NCBI RefSeq assembly: GCF_900323545.1
Contig: NZ_OOHN01000008.1
Coordinates: 1,169,144 to 1,233,143, forward strand
From: Actinomyces sp. Marseille-P3109
GTDB lineage: Bacteria; Actinomycetota; Actinomycetes; Actinomycetales; Actinomycetaceae
Direction: 5' to 3'
DNA length: 64,000 nucleotides
The notes below the pieces were generated by a model. It was not told the DNA's origin and ran no database searches. It was given only the letters and a program-made list of their open reading frames with translations. The position numbers and the translations under genes were made by a program. How positions within the stretch are numbered: position 1 is the stretch's first letter; every line of letters starts with the position of its first letter. This document shows positions 37,672 to 45,735 of the stretch, in pieces.

Positions 37672-38129
37672 GATCTCCAGACACGTTGTCTCCAGAACCC
37701 AGCTCCGGTGCTAACGCCACCGTCCCCACTGACGACGTTGCTGCCGTCACTGGTCGACTCCTGGATGACGGTCACTCTAGCTGTAACTCGCGCTGCTGCC
37801 GCTTGTGGCCAGCGGGAGCCTGATCCTGACCTGTCCCCACTGCGACACGGGTGCGGACAGGTACACGCCGCCAGCGCTTGAGCATGCTCACCATATCGAC
37901 TCGCCCTGGGAAGTTGGCCCCCACAGTCGCCAACTCCTAGGGCAGTTTTGCACCGTTTCTCCAACGTTCACCCATCTGCATTGGCTGCAACCGCACTATT
38001 GTTACGGTTTAATCACAGTTAGTGACGCGTGCCACTACTAATCGTCTAGGCGGTATAGGCTCAACGTGCAGGCAAGGACGTCTGTTGGAGTCAACAGCTC
38101 CATCGCCCTCATCCCCGAGGAGGATCACG
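37672..38129. other. Gene-free interval upstream of the secreted protein gene
   Basis: 458 bases. The left part continues the open frame of the truncated helix-turn-helix ORF for a few codons; the rest has no supported gene on either strand. GAGGAGG at its right end serves the gene at 38130. Confidence 0.4.
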
Positions 38130-39236
38130 ATGAGCAAGACGAGCGACAAGATCAAGCAGTTCGTACTCTTCGGCCTGGCTTCAGCTCTCGCCACTGGGGT
38201 GACGACAGTGACACCGCCGGCTCGCGCGGACGAAGTCACCGCCACAGTTTTCTCCGCCCCTGGGTGGGACTACGCCAACGTCCGAACGAGCCCTGACACC
38301 AACAGGCAGCCAATGGGACAGGTTCAGGCCGGCCAGACAGTAAAGCTAATTTGCTATCAAGTCGGTGAATACGTCAAAGGCCCGTACGGCACCAGTAACT
38401 ACTGGTACAAAGTGGATGGGTACGGCTCAGGATGGATAGCTGATTCTATGCTCTCTACGGGAAGCGACCTACCAGTGACCAGAATGTGTCCAGAGAGCCA
38501 ACAAAAATCGATGACAACCACTCCAAATCATTCACCGATTTTCACAGCTAAAGTGAACAATAACTCTGGGGTGGAGTATGTTAACGGGAGAATAGGCCCT
38601 ACCACCAAACATTTTGATTATGAACTCTACTCCGCTAACACAGTTTTGGCTTTAGAATGTTGGACCACAGGCGAATCTGTAAGCGGCCCCGATGGAAAGA
38701 CTTCAGATAGATGGTATTACACCACAGACGAGACCTGGGTGTCTGCAGCATATTTATCAGTCGATGGGGACGGTTCGAAAATTCCGGATTGTAACTCACC
38801 GAAAGGAAATAGTCCAACGGCAGGGATAATTCCAAATGCGCCACGCACTTGGCCAAAAGTACATAAGATTGATTACGACGGAGACGACGCTCGAGTTACA
38901 GACTCCCTTCTCAGTCATTACTACAAAGAAGACGGAAATCCCGGCGTGGATGTGAGTGTAGACTGGTCATTCTTCAGCAAACGTCAGTGGCTTAAGGATT
39001 TTGGCTACAATATGCCCGTCGGTGCCGTTAGGCAGGTCGATAAATTTACTTCGATCTGGAACGACAAAAATGTCTATGTGTCTGTAGGTGCTTTCGCATT
39101 CTACCGCACATCCGAACACTGTTTTCTCGTCTATGACTATTATGACTTCGACTACCCGTATACGGCAGAAAAGGACGCCGCAGCCCGCGGAGAGGCTCAA
39201 GAGTTCAACGTCTATTCTGCCGGATGCTACCAGTAA
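38130..39236 (+). CDS. Secreted protein with SH3-like domains
   Basis: 368 residues from ATG 38130, with GAGGAGG six bases upstream. N-terminal signal peptide of ~33 residues, likely cut after ARA. Two SH3b-like repeats follow, at about 36-125 (WDYANVRTSPDTNRQPMGQV) and 135-235 (VEYVNGRIGPTTKHFDYELY). A C-terminal ~120-residue aromatic-rich domain is not recognised. Cysteine pairs suggest disulphides. Probably exported and wall- or surface-associated. Low GC except at the signal peptide. Confidence 0.75.
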   Translation: MSKTSDKIKQFVLFGLASALATGVTTVTPPARADEVTATVFSAPGWDYANVRTSPDTNRQPMGQVQAGQTVKLICYQVGEYVKGPYGTSNYWYKVDGYGSGWIADSMLSTGSDLPVTRMCPESQQKSMTTTPNHSPIFTAKVNNNSGVEYVNGRIGPTTKHFDYELYSANTVLALECWTTGESVSGPDGKTSDRWYYTTDETWVSAAYLSVDGDGSKIPDCNSPKGNSPTAGIIPNAPRTWPKVHKIDYDGDDARVTDSLLSHYYKEDGNPGVDVSVDWSFFSKRQWLKDFGYNMPVGAVRQVDKFTSIWNDKNVYVSVGAFAFYRTSEHCFLVYDYYDFDYPYTAEKDAAARGEAQEFNVYSAGCYQ

Positions 39237-39311
39237 ATAGCGTTGCAAACGCTAGCAAACGATCAACAATCATCGACATAGAAGAAATAAATGTGATAAT
39301 ATTAGTGTAGA

Positions 39312-39911
39312 ATGACATTATCGATTCTAGTTTTGTCTCCACCCTGGCGTCGCCTAGCCAAATTCGTTATTGTTGCCACTGCCTGCTTCGTCTTCTGGCA
39401 CTACGGCATCGTCCACGGTCTCCTCGGCATGCGGCCAGAGCATCACATCACTACCATTTTTCGGCAGCGAGTGAAGCGGGTTGCGACCGATAATGCGACG
39501 ATTGTCTACGACACTGGCTATGTTCGACAGCTATCGATTCAGAAAGACTACGATGGAGCAGTAGTGGGGCGAATTAATGACGCACAGAAACGTAAGGAGA
39601 TAGCGTCACAAATCATACACAAGAACTGCTCTGAACAAGACTGTACACCATGGAGCCCTTTCTCCGCTATAGGAAAAGGGCTGGTCCCTGGCAGCACCAA
39701 AGAAGCCTTCAAAGGGGATATCATGAGCACCGCCTTCTTGTATGGCCCTGGCTGGCAAATTCATTTGCCGACACCGGCTCGCTTCGAGGCTTCATCCTTG
39801 ATCGACCAAGCAATATCTGCACCGCATTCACAGTGCATGTTCTATGGCTGGATAGATTACTTTTGTCTTGATGTAGAAGGTGGGGCTTTTGTGTATCGGT
39901 ATCGGTGGTGA
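39312..39911 (+). CDS. Membrane-anchored small protein of unknown function
   Basis: 199 residues. Single N-terminal membrane helix (about 16-36, AKFVIVATACFVFWHYGIVH), the rest probably outside the cell with four cysteines that could form disulphides. A TGTGATAAT extended -10-like box ends 11 bases before the ATG and no ribosome site is seen, so the message may be leaderless. 75 bases after the secreted SH3-like gene; the two may act together. Confidence 0.6.
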   Translation: MTLSILVLSPPWRRLAKFVIVATACFVFWHYGIVHGLLGMRPEHHITTIFRQRVKRVATDNATIVYDTGYVRQLSIQKDYDGAVVGRINDAQKRKEIASQIIHKNCSEQDCTPWSPFSAIGKGLVPGSTKEAFKGDIMSTAFLYGPGWQIHLPTPARFEASSLIDQAISAPHSQCMFYGWIDYFCLDVEGGAFVYRYRW

Positions 39912-39967
39912 GAATTGAAGGTTAGTCGTATGGCACTTGACTATATGCACCTACGTTTAGTCTCCAA

Positions 39968-40171
39968 TCACTCACCCCGCACAACCTTCCGTACCGTATC
40001 CTTACTGACACCCAACCGCTGCGCAGTGTGTTTTACTGTGCCAAGCTCGGCGTAGGCCTGCCGAACCCGCTCTTGGAAGGCAGGGTCGGTTGGGTCAGCG
40101 TGCAGTGTCTTTTTCGCCTGATTTAGGTGCTTGGTCGCGGTAGTGCGGTAGAAATCGAAGCGCCTGGCGAT
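39968..40171 (-). pseudogene. Fragment of a recombinase-tail-like helix-turn-helix gene
   Basis: 68 codons open without a start, bounded upstream by TAG (40172-40174). It has two helix-turn-helix patterns, IARRFDFYRTTATKHL and HTAQRLGVSKDTVRKVV. The first resembles the end of the ORF just upstream (IGLELGFGRDTVSKHL), so this is probably the lost continuation or a duplicate of that tail. Confidence 0.5.
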
Positions 40172-40226
40172 CTAAATCGTCATCTACGAGAAGAGCAGAG
40201 GACACACACTGCTCCCCCACCTCTTG

Positions 40227-40691
40227 TCATTCCTGCGCAGCCATTAGATGCTTGCTCACCGTATCCCGCCCGAAGCCGAGCTCTAGGCCGATCTCGATGT
40301 AGGTGCGCCCCTGGGCGTGGAGCTGCTGGGCACGCTGGAGGTCATCGCTGGTGAAGCGTCGCCTGCGGCGGGGCGGCTGCGTAGCCTGGCGGCATGTGGC
40401 ACGGACAGTGGTCTCTGCGACGCCGACCTGGGTAGCGATCTGGCGGACAACCATGCCCGTGCGGGCCAGATCGACGATCTGCTGCTTCTTCTCCGCGCTG
40501 ATCGGACGGCAGGCCGCGTTGCGGATACCGCGGGTCGTCGTGATCTCGCTCGCCTGCCCAGTAGGCGCTACGCTAGCCGTGCCCGGTTCCAGAGCCACCT
40601 CACCCGCGATGAGACGCTTGCGGAAGGCGAGCAGGGGCTTCCAGTTGTTTGTATCGAGCTTGCTGAAGCGCACCACAGCATCGCTAGACAA
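40227..40691 (-). CDS. Double helix-turn-helix tail ORF, severed from the recombinase frame
   Basis: 154 residues if started at TTG 40691. Two helix-turn-helix segments: IVDLARTGMVVRQIATQVGV and LQRAQQLHAQGRTYIEIGLE. Its first codons (S-D-A-V-V) are the attachment core and are in the same frame as the same five codons at the end of the integrase gene. No usable ribosome site precedes any start. In the excised circle it would be the C-terminal 147 residues of a 781-residue recombinase. Whether it is translated while integrated is unknown. Confidence 0.65.
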   Translation of the reverse strand: MSSDAVVRFSKLDTNNWKPLLAFRKRLIAGEVALEPGTASVAPTGQASEITTTRGIRNAACRPISAEKKQQIVDLARTGMVVRQIATQVGVAETTVRATCRQATQPPRRRRRFTSDDLQRAQQLHAQGRTYIEIGLELGFGRDTVSKHLMAAQE

Positions 40692-40700
40692 CCCCTCACC
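40670..40700 (+). repeat. attR of the integrative element
   Basis: The 31-base partner of the repeat at 16840-16870; 17 bases identical, then two single mismatches in the next 14. Chromosomal sequence (aminotransferase upstream region) starts directly to its right. Confidence 0.88.
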
Positions 40701-40807
40701 GCCGGTTATCGAAGTGTCGGTGTCCGCGTCCCCTCACGGAACCTTTGCCTTGCCGCCACGAGAGGGTGGACACTGGCCCTGTCCTTCCCCCGCGTCAAGG
40801 AGCCGTC

Positions 40808-41980
40808 ATGAAGATCGCCGCCAGAGCCAAGACCGCTCAGCCTTTCCATGCCATGAGCATCGGCGAGCGCGCTGGGATCCTCCAAGCCGAGGGCCACTCG
40901 ATCGCCAAGCTCAGCCTGGGTGAGCCGGACTTCGGCGCCCCGCCCGCTGTCCGCGAGGAGATGCGCCGAGTGATGGACGGCCGGCCGCTGCCCTACTCCC
41001 CCGCTCTGGGCTTGCTAGCACTGCGTAAGGCCATCGCAGGCTTCTACCGTGACAGGCACGGTGTAGAGGTTGATCCCGAACGGATCGTCGTCACCACCGG
41101 TGCGTCGGCGGCGCTTCTGCTGGTAGCCGCCGCAACCACAGAGCCCGGCGACGACGTCGTCATCGCGGATCCGTCCTACCCCTGCAACCGTCAGCTGGTG
41201 GAGACCTACGGGGGCCGGATCGTTCTGGCACCCACCAGTCCTGCCAGCCGTTACCAGATGGACCGAGCCTCGGCCGAGTCGGTATGGACTCCGCAGACGA
41301 GCGCGGTGATGCTGGCAACGCCATCCAACCCCACGGGCACGTCTATTCCCTTCGAGGAGCTGGCGTCGATCTGCGCGCTGGCGCGTGAACGTCGCGCCTG
41401 GCGGCTCGTTGACGAGATCTACCTGGGCCTGGCCGATCCCGACGACGATGGCACACCGGCGCACAGTGTTCTGGAGACCGACCCCGAGGCGATCGTTATC
41501 AACTCCTTCTCCAAGTACTTCGGGATGACGGGGTGGCGCCTGGGCTGGGCGATCCTTCCCGAGGAGCTGGTGCAACCCGCTGAGAACCTGGCGGTCAACT
41601 ACTTCCTGTGCGCTTCGACCCCTATTCAGCAGGCCGCGCTGGCGGTTTTCTCCCCCGAGTCCATCTCGGTATGCGAGGAGCGCCGGCAAGAGCTGCTTGC
41701 TCGCAGGAGCATCGTGCTCGACGGGCTGCAACGCATCGGCCTGCCTGTTCCGGTCCTGCCCGACGGCGCTTTCTACGTCTACTTCGATGTCTCCTCCACA
41801 GGGCTCGACGCCCAGACCTTCTGTCACCGCGCTCTGGAGGAGGCGCATGTAGCCCTCACTCCGGGGCAGGACTTCTCCACGACCACGGCTCGCTCCCACG
41901 TGCGACTGTCCTACGCGGCATCCCGCGAGGAGCTGTACGAGGGAATGAACCGCCTCGAAAGACTGATCGGCAGCCTGTAA
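40808..41980 (+). CDS. Class I/II pyridoxal-phosphate aminotransferase
   Basis: 390 residues from ATG 40808, preceded by AAGGAG. The cofactor lysine is in NSFSKYFGMTGWRLGW, with upstream motifs LSLGEPDFGAPPAVR, TTGASAALLL and ATPSNPTGT, as in fold-type I aspartate/aromatic aminotransferases. The substrate cannot be told. It is the first chromosomal gene right of attR. A broken homologue of its last ~75 residues lies at 44277-44503, so the locus once held two copies or had one partly replaced. Confidence 0.92.
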   Translation: MKIAARAKTAQPFHAMSIGERAGILQAEGHSIAKLSLGEPDFGAPPAVREEMRRVMDGRPLPYSPALGLLALRKAIAGFYRDRHGVEVDPERIVVTTGASAALLLVAAATTEPGDDVVIADPSYPCNRQLVETYGGRIVLAPTSPASRYQMDRASAESVWTPQTSAVMLATPSNPTGTSIPFEELASICALARERRAWRLVDEIYLGLADPDDDGTPAHSVLETDPEAIVINSFSKYFGMTGWRLGWAILPEELVQPAENLAVNYFLCASTPIQQAALAVFSPESISVCEERRQELLARRSIVLDGLQRIGLPVPVLPDGAFYVYFDVSSTGLDAQTFCHRALEEAHVALTPGQDFSTTTARSHVRLSYAASREELYEGMNRLERLIGSL

Positions 41981-42069
41981 ATAAACGGGCATTCAACCCA
42001 ATAACAACGGCATCAATCTCTACGCACGAGTTTGGTGCTCGCCTGTTTGTATGCTGCACAATATTCTTC

Positions 42070-43110
42070 ATGTCCTCGCAGATCCCCACCCTCGTTATTG
42101 CCCTGGTTTTCTTCGGGGTAATTTGTGTCGCCGAATTATATAGACCAATTCGTCAGAAACTTCGGCAGCGTCGGGACGAAGCCGCATCGTCTCCTCATGA
42201 GGGCGAGGAGTCCACATGGAATGAGCTCACCGAGCACCATCGCCCCGTGCGGGGCGCAGAGCCCGGCTCGTTCTCCTGCGGCCCGTACGAACGACTTGTG
42301 GCCATCTCTGCGCCGTACTCCCTGTGCCACCATGAGCCGTGGGATCGCCTGGCCTGCTCCGACCTTGAAGGCAAGCGCGACATGCTCGCCCGGGACTGGG
42401 GAGTGCACTCCCGCCTCGACCTTCTCACTCAGGTCTTCTGGCTGATCATGTCCGGCCACCGCAGCGACTTCGACGAGGAACGGGCCCGATGGACGAACAC
42501 CTCACTGGCGGAGGCGGAGCGCTACGAGCTGCGAGGCTCGGCCGAGTCCTCCCAGGACGCCGCCGAGACGCTGTGGCGCCTGGAACGGATGCGGAGCAAC
42601 GACCGAGGGATCCAGAACGTGGACTTCGCGGCCTGGGACATAGTTCGCGCAGCCATGCTGACACGGTACGGCAGCGCACTGGGCTGGCTGACGGAGGCGG
42701 AGGCGTGGGACACGCTGGCTCTGCTGGATCGCGCGCTGCGGGAGCGTTATCAGAGCTGGACGCAGGTCTGGGAATCATTCCGACTGACACGCTGGTACTG
42801 GTACTCCGAGGGCGGCGAGGACGAGCACTTCAACGACCTTCATGACCTCAACCGCTCGTTTGTCCTCCTGGGACCGGATGGCCCCTGGAAGCTCATTTCC
42901 TGGGAAGTCCAGGTTCCCGAGTCGTCTCTCATGATCCTGGACGATCTCATCGGTGCCGGCGTGGCTGAGCCCCTGAGCACAGGCGAACGGGCACGCGCCA
43001 CGCAGTGGGAGCGCTGGGTTGACGATCAGGTCGTTCTGCGCGGACAGCGTCGTCTCCAGCAATTCGGCACCCCTCCCGAGTGGCGTCACCGGTTCACGAA
43101 GAACCTTTGA
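42070..43110 (+). CDS. DUF1266 family protein with N-terminal membrane helix
   Basis: 346 residues from ATG 42070; the open frame upstream overlaps the aminotransferase and is not used. N-terminal membrane helix at residues 6-22. The C-terminal ~190 residues carry the DUF1266 pattern: WDIVRAAMLTRYGSALGWLT, EAWDTLALLDRALRERYQSW, FRLTRWYWYSEG. DUF1266 proteins are of unknown function and often occur near polymorphic-toxin or immunity-type loci. Confidence 0.8.
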   Translation: MSSQIPTLVIALVFFGVICVAELYRPIRQKLRQRRDEAASSPHEGEESTWNELTEHHRPVRGAEPGSFSCGPYERLVAISAPYSLCHHEPWDRLACSDLEGKRDMLARDWGVHSRLDLLTQVFWLIMSGHRSDFDEERARWTNTSLAEAERYELRGSAESSQDAAETLWRLERMRSNDRGIQNVDFAAWDIVRAAMLTRYGSALGWLTEAEAWDTLALLDRALRERYQSWTQVWESFRLTRWYWYSEGGEDEHFNDLHDLNRSFVLLGPDGPWKLISWEVQVPESSLMILDDLIGAGVAEPLSTGERARATQWERWVDDQVVLRGQRRLQQFGTPPEWRHRFTKNL

Positions 43111-43195
43111 GACGCACCGCGGCGGCGATATCGCTTGGCGATCCGTCTCGCCATCACCGTCGCCGTCGCACTGAGTTGGTAAGGAACGGGCCGCT

Positions 43196-43396
43196 CTACC
43201 CGTGCTTGTCGACCATCATCTCCACAGCCTTGGCAGCTCTGCGTTGGCGGGTCTCGGCACGTTTCGCCTCACTGATCCAGCGCAGGTACTCGTTCTGGTG
43301 CGATGAAGGCAGAGCCGCGAATATCTTCCCCGCCGTCTCGTTCTCCGATAGCGCCTCGGCCAGCTCCGCCGGGATTCCTGCCTGATCGTTACTCAT
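43196..43396 (-). CDS. Small YdeI/OmdA-type protein
   Basis: 66 residues from ATG 43396, after GGAGGAGG. It matches the C-terminal half of the bacteriocin-resistance-associated OmdA/YdeI family (IPAELAEALSENETAGKIFA, then YLRWISEAKRAETRQRRAAK). The family's full proteins are often 150-200 residues, so this is a short stand-alone form. Convergent with the DUF1266 gene. Confidence 0.75.
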   Translation of the reverse strand: MSNDQAGIPAELAEALSENETAGKIFAALPSSHQNEYLRWISEAKRAETRQRRAAKAVEMMVDKHG

Positions 43397-43457
43397 TCTG
43401 CCTCCTCCAGCTGCCCAACAGGCTGTCGCACGGTCCAGGGATTCGTATACGGAACTT

Positions 43458-44275
43458 GTGGTGGCTCTCTGCTCCTCCGTGACCAGGAACTGGCAGACGC
43501 TGCTGGAGTTCGCCAGGACGTTGCCGCCCGACGACGGAGCCGCTGCAGCCACTACAACCACGGCTACCATAGCCGCTCCCCCGCCTCGGCGCCTGCGCCA
43601 GCATCACACCCGCCTTACGCCAGCACAGAAGGAGGACATAATCACCCTCTACCAGCAGGGCGTGCCGGTGCGCGAGATCTGCCAGCGCTATGGCATCAGC
43701 AAGCAGCAGGTCAGCGACCTCCGCAATACCCGTGGAATCGCCCGTCGGCCGCGCGGCCTGAACGACGAGCAGAAGCGTCAGGCCAAGCAGCGTTATATCG
43801 CCGGCCAGTCCTGCGCCGCCATCGGCCGCCGCGCACTCTCTGGACTGCTGGGCAAGGCACCGCTGGGGTACCGCAACGTCCGCCGCCGCGACGAGAACGG
43901 GAGAGAAGTCCGTACCGTCGCCCTCGATAAGGAGCACGCACCGCTGATCCGGCTGGCCTTCCAGGAGTATGTGACAGGCAACTGGACGGTACGGACGTTG
44001 GCCGACCATCTCAACAATCGCGACCTCACCGTCCCACCAACAGCCCACAAACCGGCCACCCCGTCTCAGTCGAGCGGTTGCAGAAGTTGCTGCGCCACCC
44101 CCACTACAAGGGCGTTGTCACCTTCCAGGGCGTCGAGTACGCGGGACAGCACGAGCCACTGGTGGACGCTGCCACCTGGCAGACGGTGCAAGACATCCTG
44201 GCAGCCCACACCAACGGCGAGCGGCAACGCATGCACAATCATCATCTGAAGAGCACCATCGTTTGCCGCTTCTGC
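43458..44275 (+). pseudogene. Decayed second element: tail domain fused to recombinase fragment
   Basis: Residues from 43458 (VVALCSSVTRNWQTLLEF) match the tail ORF of the intact element (VVRFSKLDTNNWKPLLAF), followed by two helix-turn-helix segments. At about 43840 the frame jumps into the middle of a large serine recombinase (LGKAPLGYRNVRRRDENGRE), which is then broken by a frameshift near 44065 and continues (LLRHPHYKGVVTFQGVEYAG) to the zinc ribbon, ending near 44275. An internal deletion, a frameshift and loss of both recombinase ends make it nonfunctional. Confidence 0.8.
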
Positions 44276-44276
44276 G

Positions 44277-44503
44277 GTGCCCGACGGCGCCTTCTACGTC
44301 TACTTCGACGTGTCGGCGACGGGGCTGTCCTCTGGGACTTCTGTGTGCGAGCACTGGAGGAGGCGCGGGTGGCCCTGACCCCGGGGCGCGACTTCGGGGT
44401 GGCGGCGGCCGGCACGCACGTGTGCCTGTCCTACACGGCCAGCCGGGAGGAGATCGCCCTGGGTCTTGAGCGGCTGGGCGGGTTCGTGGACTCTCTGCGA
44501 TGA
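44277..44503 (+). pseudogene. 3' fragment of an aminotransferase gene
   Basis: Encodes VPDGAFYVYFDVSATGL then, after a frameshift near 44328, FCVRALEEARVALTPGRDFG to the stop. This corresponds to the last ~75 residues of the aminotransferase at 40808, but the DNA has clearly diverged, so it is a paralogue or the displaced original. It is joined directly to the recombinase remnant. Confidence 0.8.
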
Positions 44504-44541
44504 AACGCGGGCGCCGCGGGTCGCGCGGCTAGCATCGACGC

Positions 44542-45441
44542 ATGCCGGCCAATCCGTACGTGCCCTTCCTGCCGCCGCACCACCAGCGCGCGGCCTCGCT
44601 GGTGCCTGAGTCGACGTGGTGGCGGTGGCACGGCCACCGTGTGCACATCGCGCGTGCACCCGACCCGGGGGCGCCGGCCCGAGTGCTGCTCATCCATGGG
44701 GCGGCGCCCCCGGGTATCGCCGCGCTGGTGGCCTCACGCGGCATCGACGTCAGCGCCGTCGACCTGCCTCTGTACGGGCGCACGACGTCACCGGATCCCG
44801 CGGCCGTGCGCTACGACGCCTGGGTCGACCTCCTCGTCGACCTCGTAGAGGCCGAGCGTGACCACCGTCCCCTGGTGCTTCTGGGCGCCAGCATCGGCGG
44901 CCTGCTCGCCTACGAGGTGGCGACCCGCTCGCCGTACGTGAGCGCGGTGGCCGCCACGTGCCTGCTCGACCCGGGGCACTGGCGCGCCCGGGCGCACATG
45001 ACGCGTGCGGGAGCACTGGGCGTCCTGAGCGGGCCGTTGTCGGCGCTCGCCCGCGGAGGGCTGGCGCGCACCATGGTGCCGATGAGCGCCGTGGCGAACC
45101 TGCGGCGGATGAGCCGCAACCGCGCGCTGTCTCGTCTGTGCGCCGTCGACCCACGCGGGGGCGCCGCCAAGGTCCCCCTGGGGTTCCTCGCCTCCTACCT
45201 GCGATTCACGCACACCCCGCCCGAGCGCAACCGCACGCCGGTGACGCTACTGCACCCCGGCCGGGACTCGTGGACGCCGGTCGAGCTCAGCGCCCGGGTG
45301 CTGTCGCGTGCCGCGGGTCCGGCCGAACTGGTGGTGCTGCGCGAGTGCAGCCACTTCCCCATCGAGGACCCGGGAATCACGGATCTCGTCGACGTCGTCG
45401 CCGGCCTGGCTCGACGCCTCGGCTCGCGGGACGGTGCCTGA
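44542..45441 (+). CDS. Alpha/beta hydrolase
   Basis: 299 residues. Alpha/beta-hydrolase features: oxyanion segment LLIHGAAPPG, nucleophile elbow LGASIGGLLA (Ser in G-x-S-x-G), an acid near LLHPGRDSWTP and a late histidine in RECSHFPIEDPG. Substrate unknown. It carries no signal peptide. High-GC chromosomal gene just beyond the decayed element. Confidence 0.88.
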   Translation: MPANPYVPFLPPHHQRAASLVPESTWWRWHGHRVHIARAPDPGAPARVLLIHGAAPPGIAALVASRGIDVSAVDLPLYGRTTSPDPAAVRYDAWVDLLVDLVEAERDHRPLVLLGASIGGLLAYEVATRSPYVSAVAATCLLDPGHWRARAHMTRAGALGVLSGPLSALARGGLARTMVPMSAVANLRRMSRNRALSRLCAVDPRGGAAKVPLGFLASYLRFTHTPPERNRTPVTLLHPGRDSWTPVELSARVLSRAAGPAELVVLRECSHFPIEDPGITDLVDVVAGLARRLGSRDGA

Positions 45442-45494
45442 GGCTGCTGCGGGCGCGGCCGTTCGCGGGCGCGCGAGTGACGAGGTCACGCCTG

Positions 45495-45570
45495 TGGTGG
45501 ACCCGGCCGGACTCGAACCGACGACCGACGCGGTGTAAACGCGTTGCTCTACCAACTGAGCTACAGGTCC
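45495..45570 (-). tRNA. tRNA-Val (anticodon UAC)
   Basis: On the minus strand: acceptor GGACCTG/CGGGTCC, D-arm GCTC..GAGC, anticodon stem ACGCG/CGCGT with loop TTTACAC (anticodon UAC), T-arm CGG-rich with TTCGAGT loop, and encoded CCA. Confidence 0.93.
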
Positions 45571-45735
45571 AAGCACGGACGTTTCCGAGAGCACTCTTAC
45601 CGTGCTCCAGGTGTCCGCACATGCAGTTGACGGCGCGGGCCGTCTCGGCCGACGACTCTACCGTCCCCACTACGCAGACCACTAATCATCTCCGTCTTTC
45701 GTAGAGCAGGGCGCCTCCGTCGGCCACGGCCCCTC

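Larger units (their letters stand above)
16841..40700. mobile_element. Integrative element in tRNA-Leu, about 23.8 kb
   Basis: Bounded by direct repeats at 16840-16870 and 40670-40700, 23,830 bases apart. It encodes a large serine recombinase next to attL, a dead recombinase-like partner, and a transfer/replication operon (MT-A70 methyltransferase, VirD4/TraG-like ATPase, replication-relaxation protein). The cargo is of much lower GC than the chromosome. No relaxase of a known family and no mating-pore genes are seen, so it is best described as an integrative mobilizable-type element; its autonomy is unknown. Confidence 0.85.

Noticed and set aside
41608..42069. N-terminal extension of the DUF1266 gene
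   Set aside because: It overlaps the aminotransferase out of frame; the ATG at 42070 begins a membrane helix and fits the family.
44078..44503. Intact 141-residue protein
   Set aside because: The frame joins a recombinase fragment to an aminotransferase fragment across a junction, with both partners frameshifted; it is a chimera of debris.
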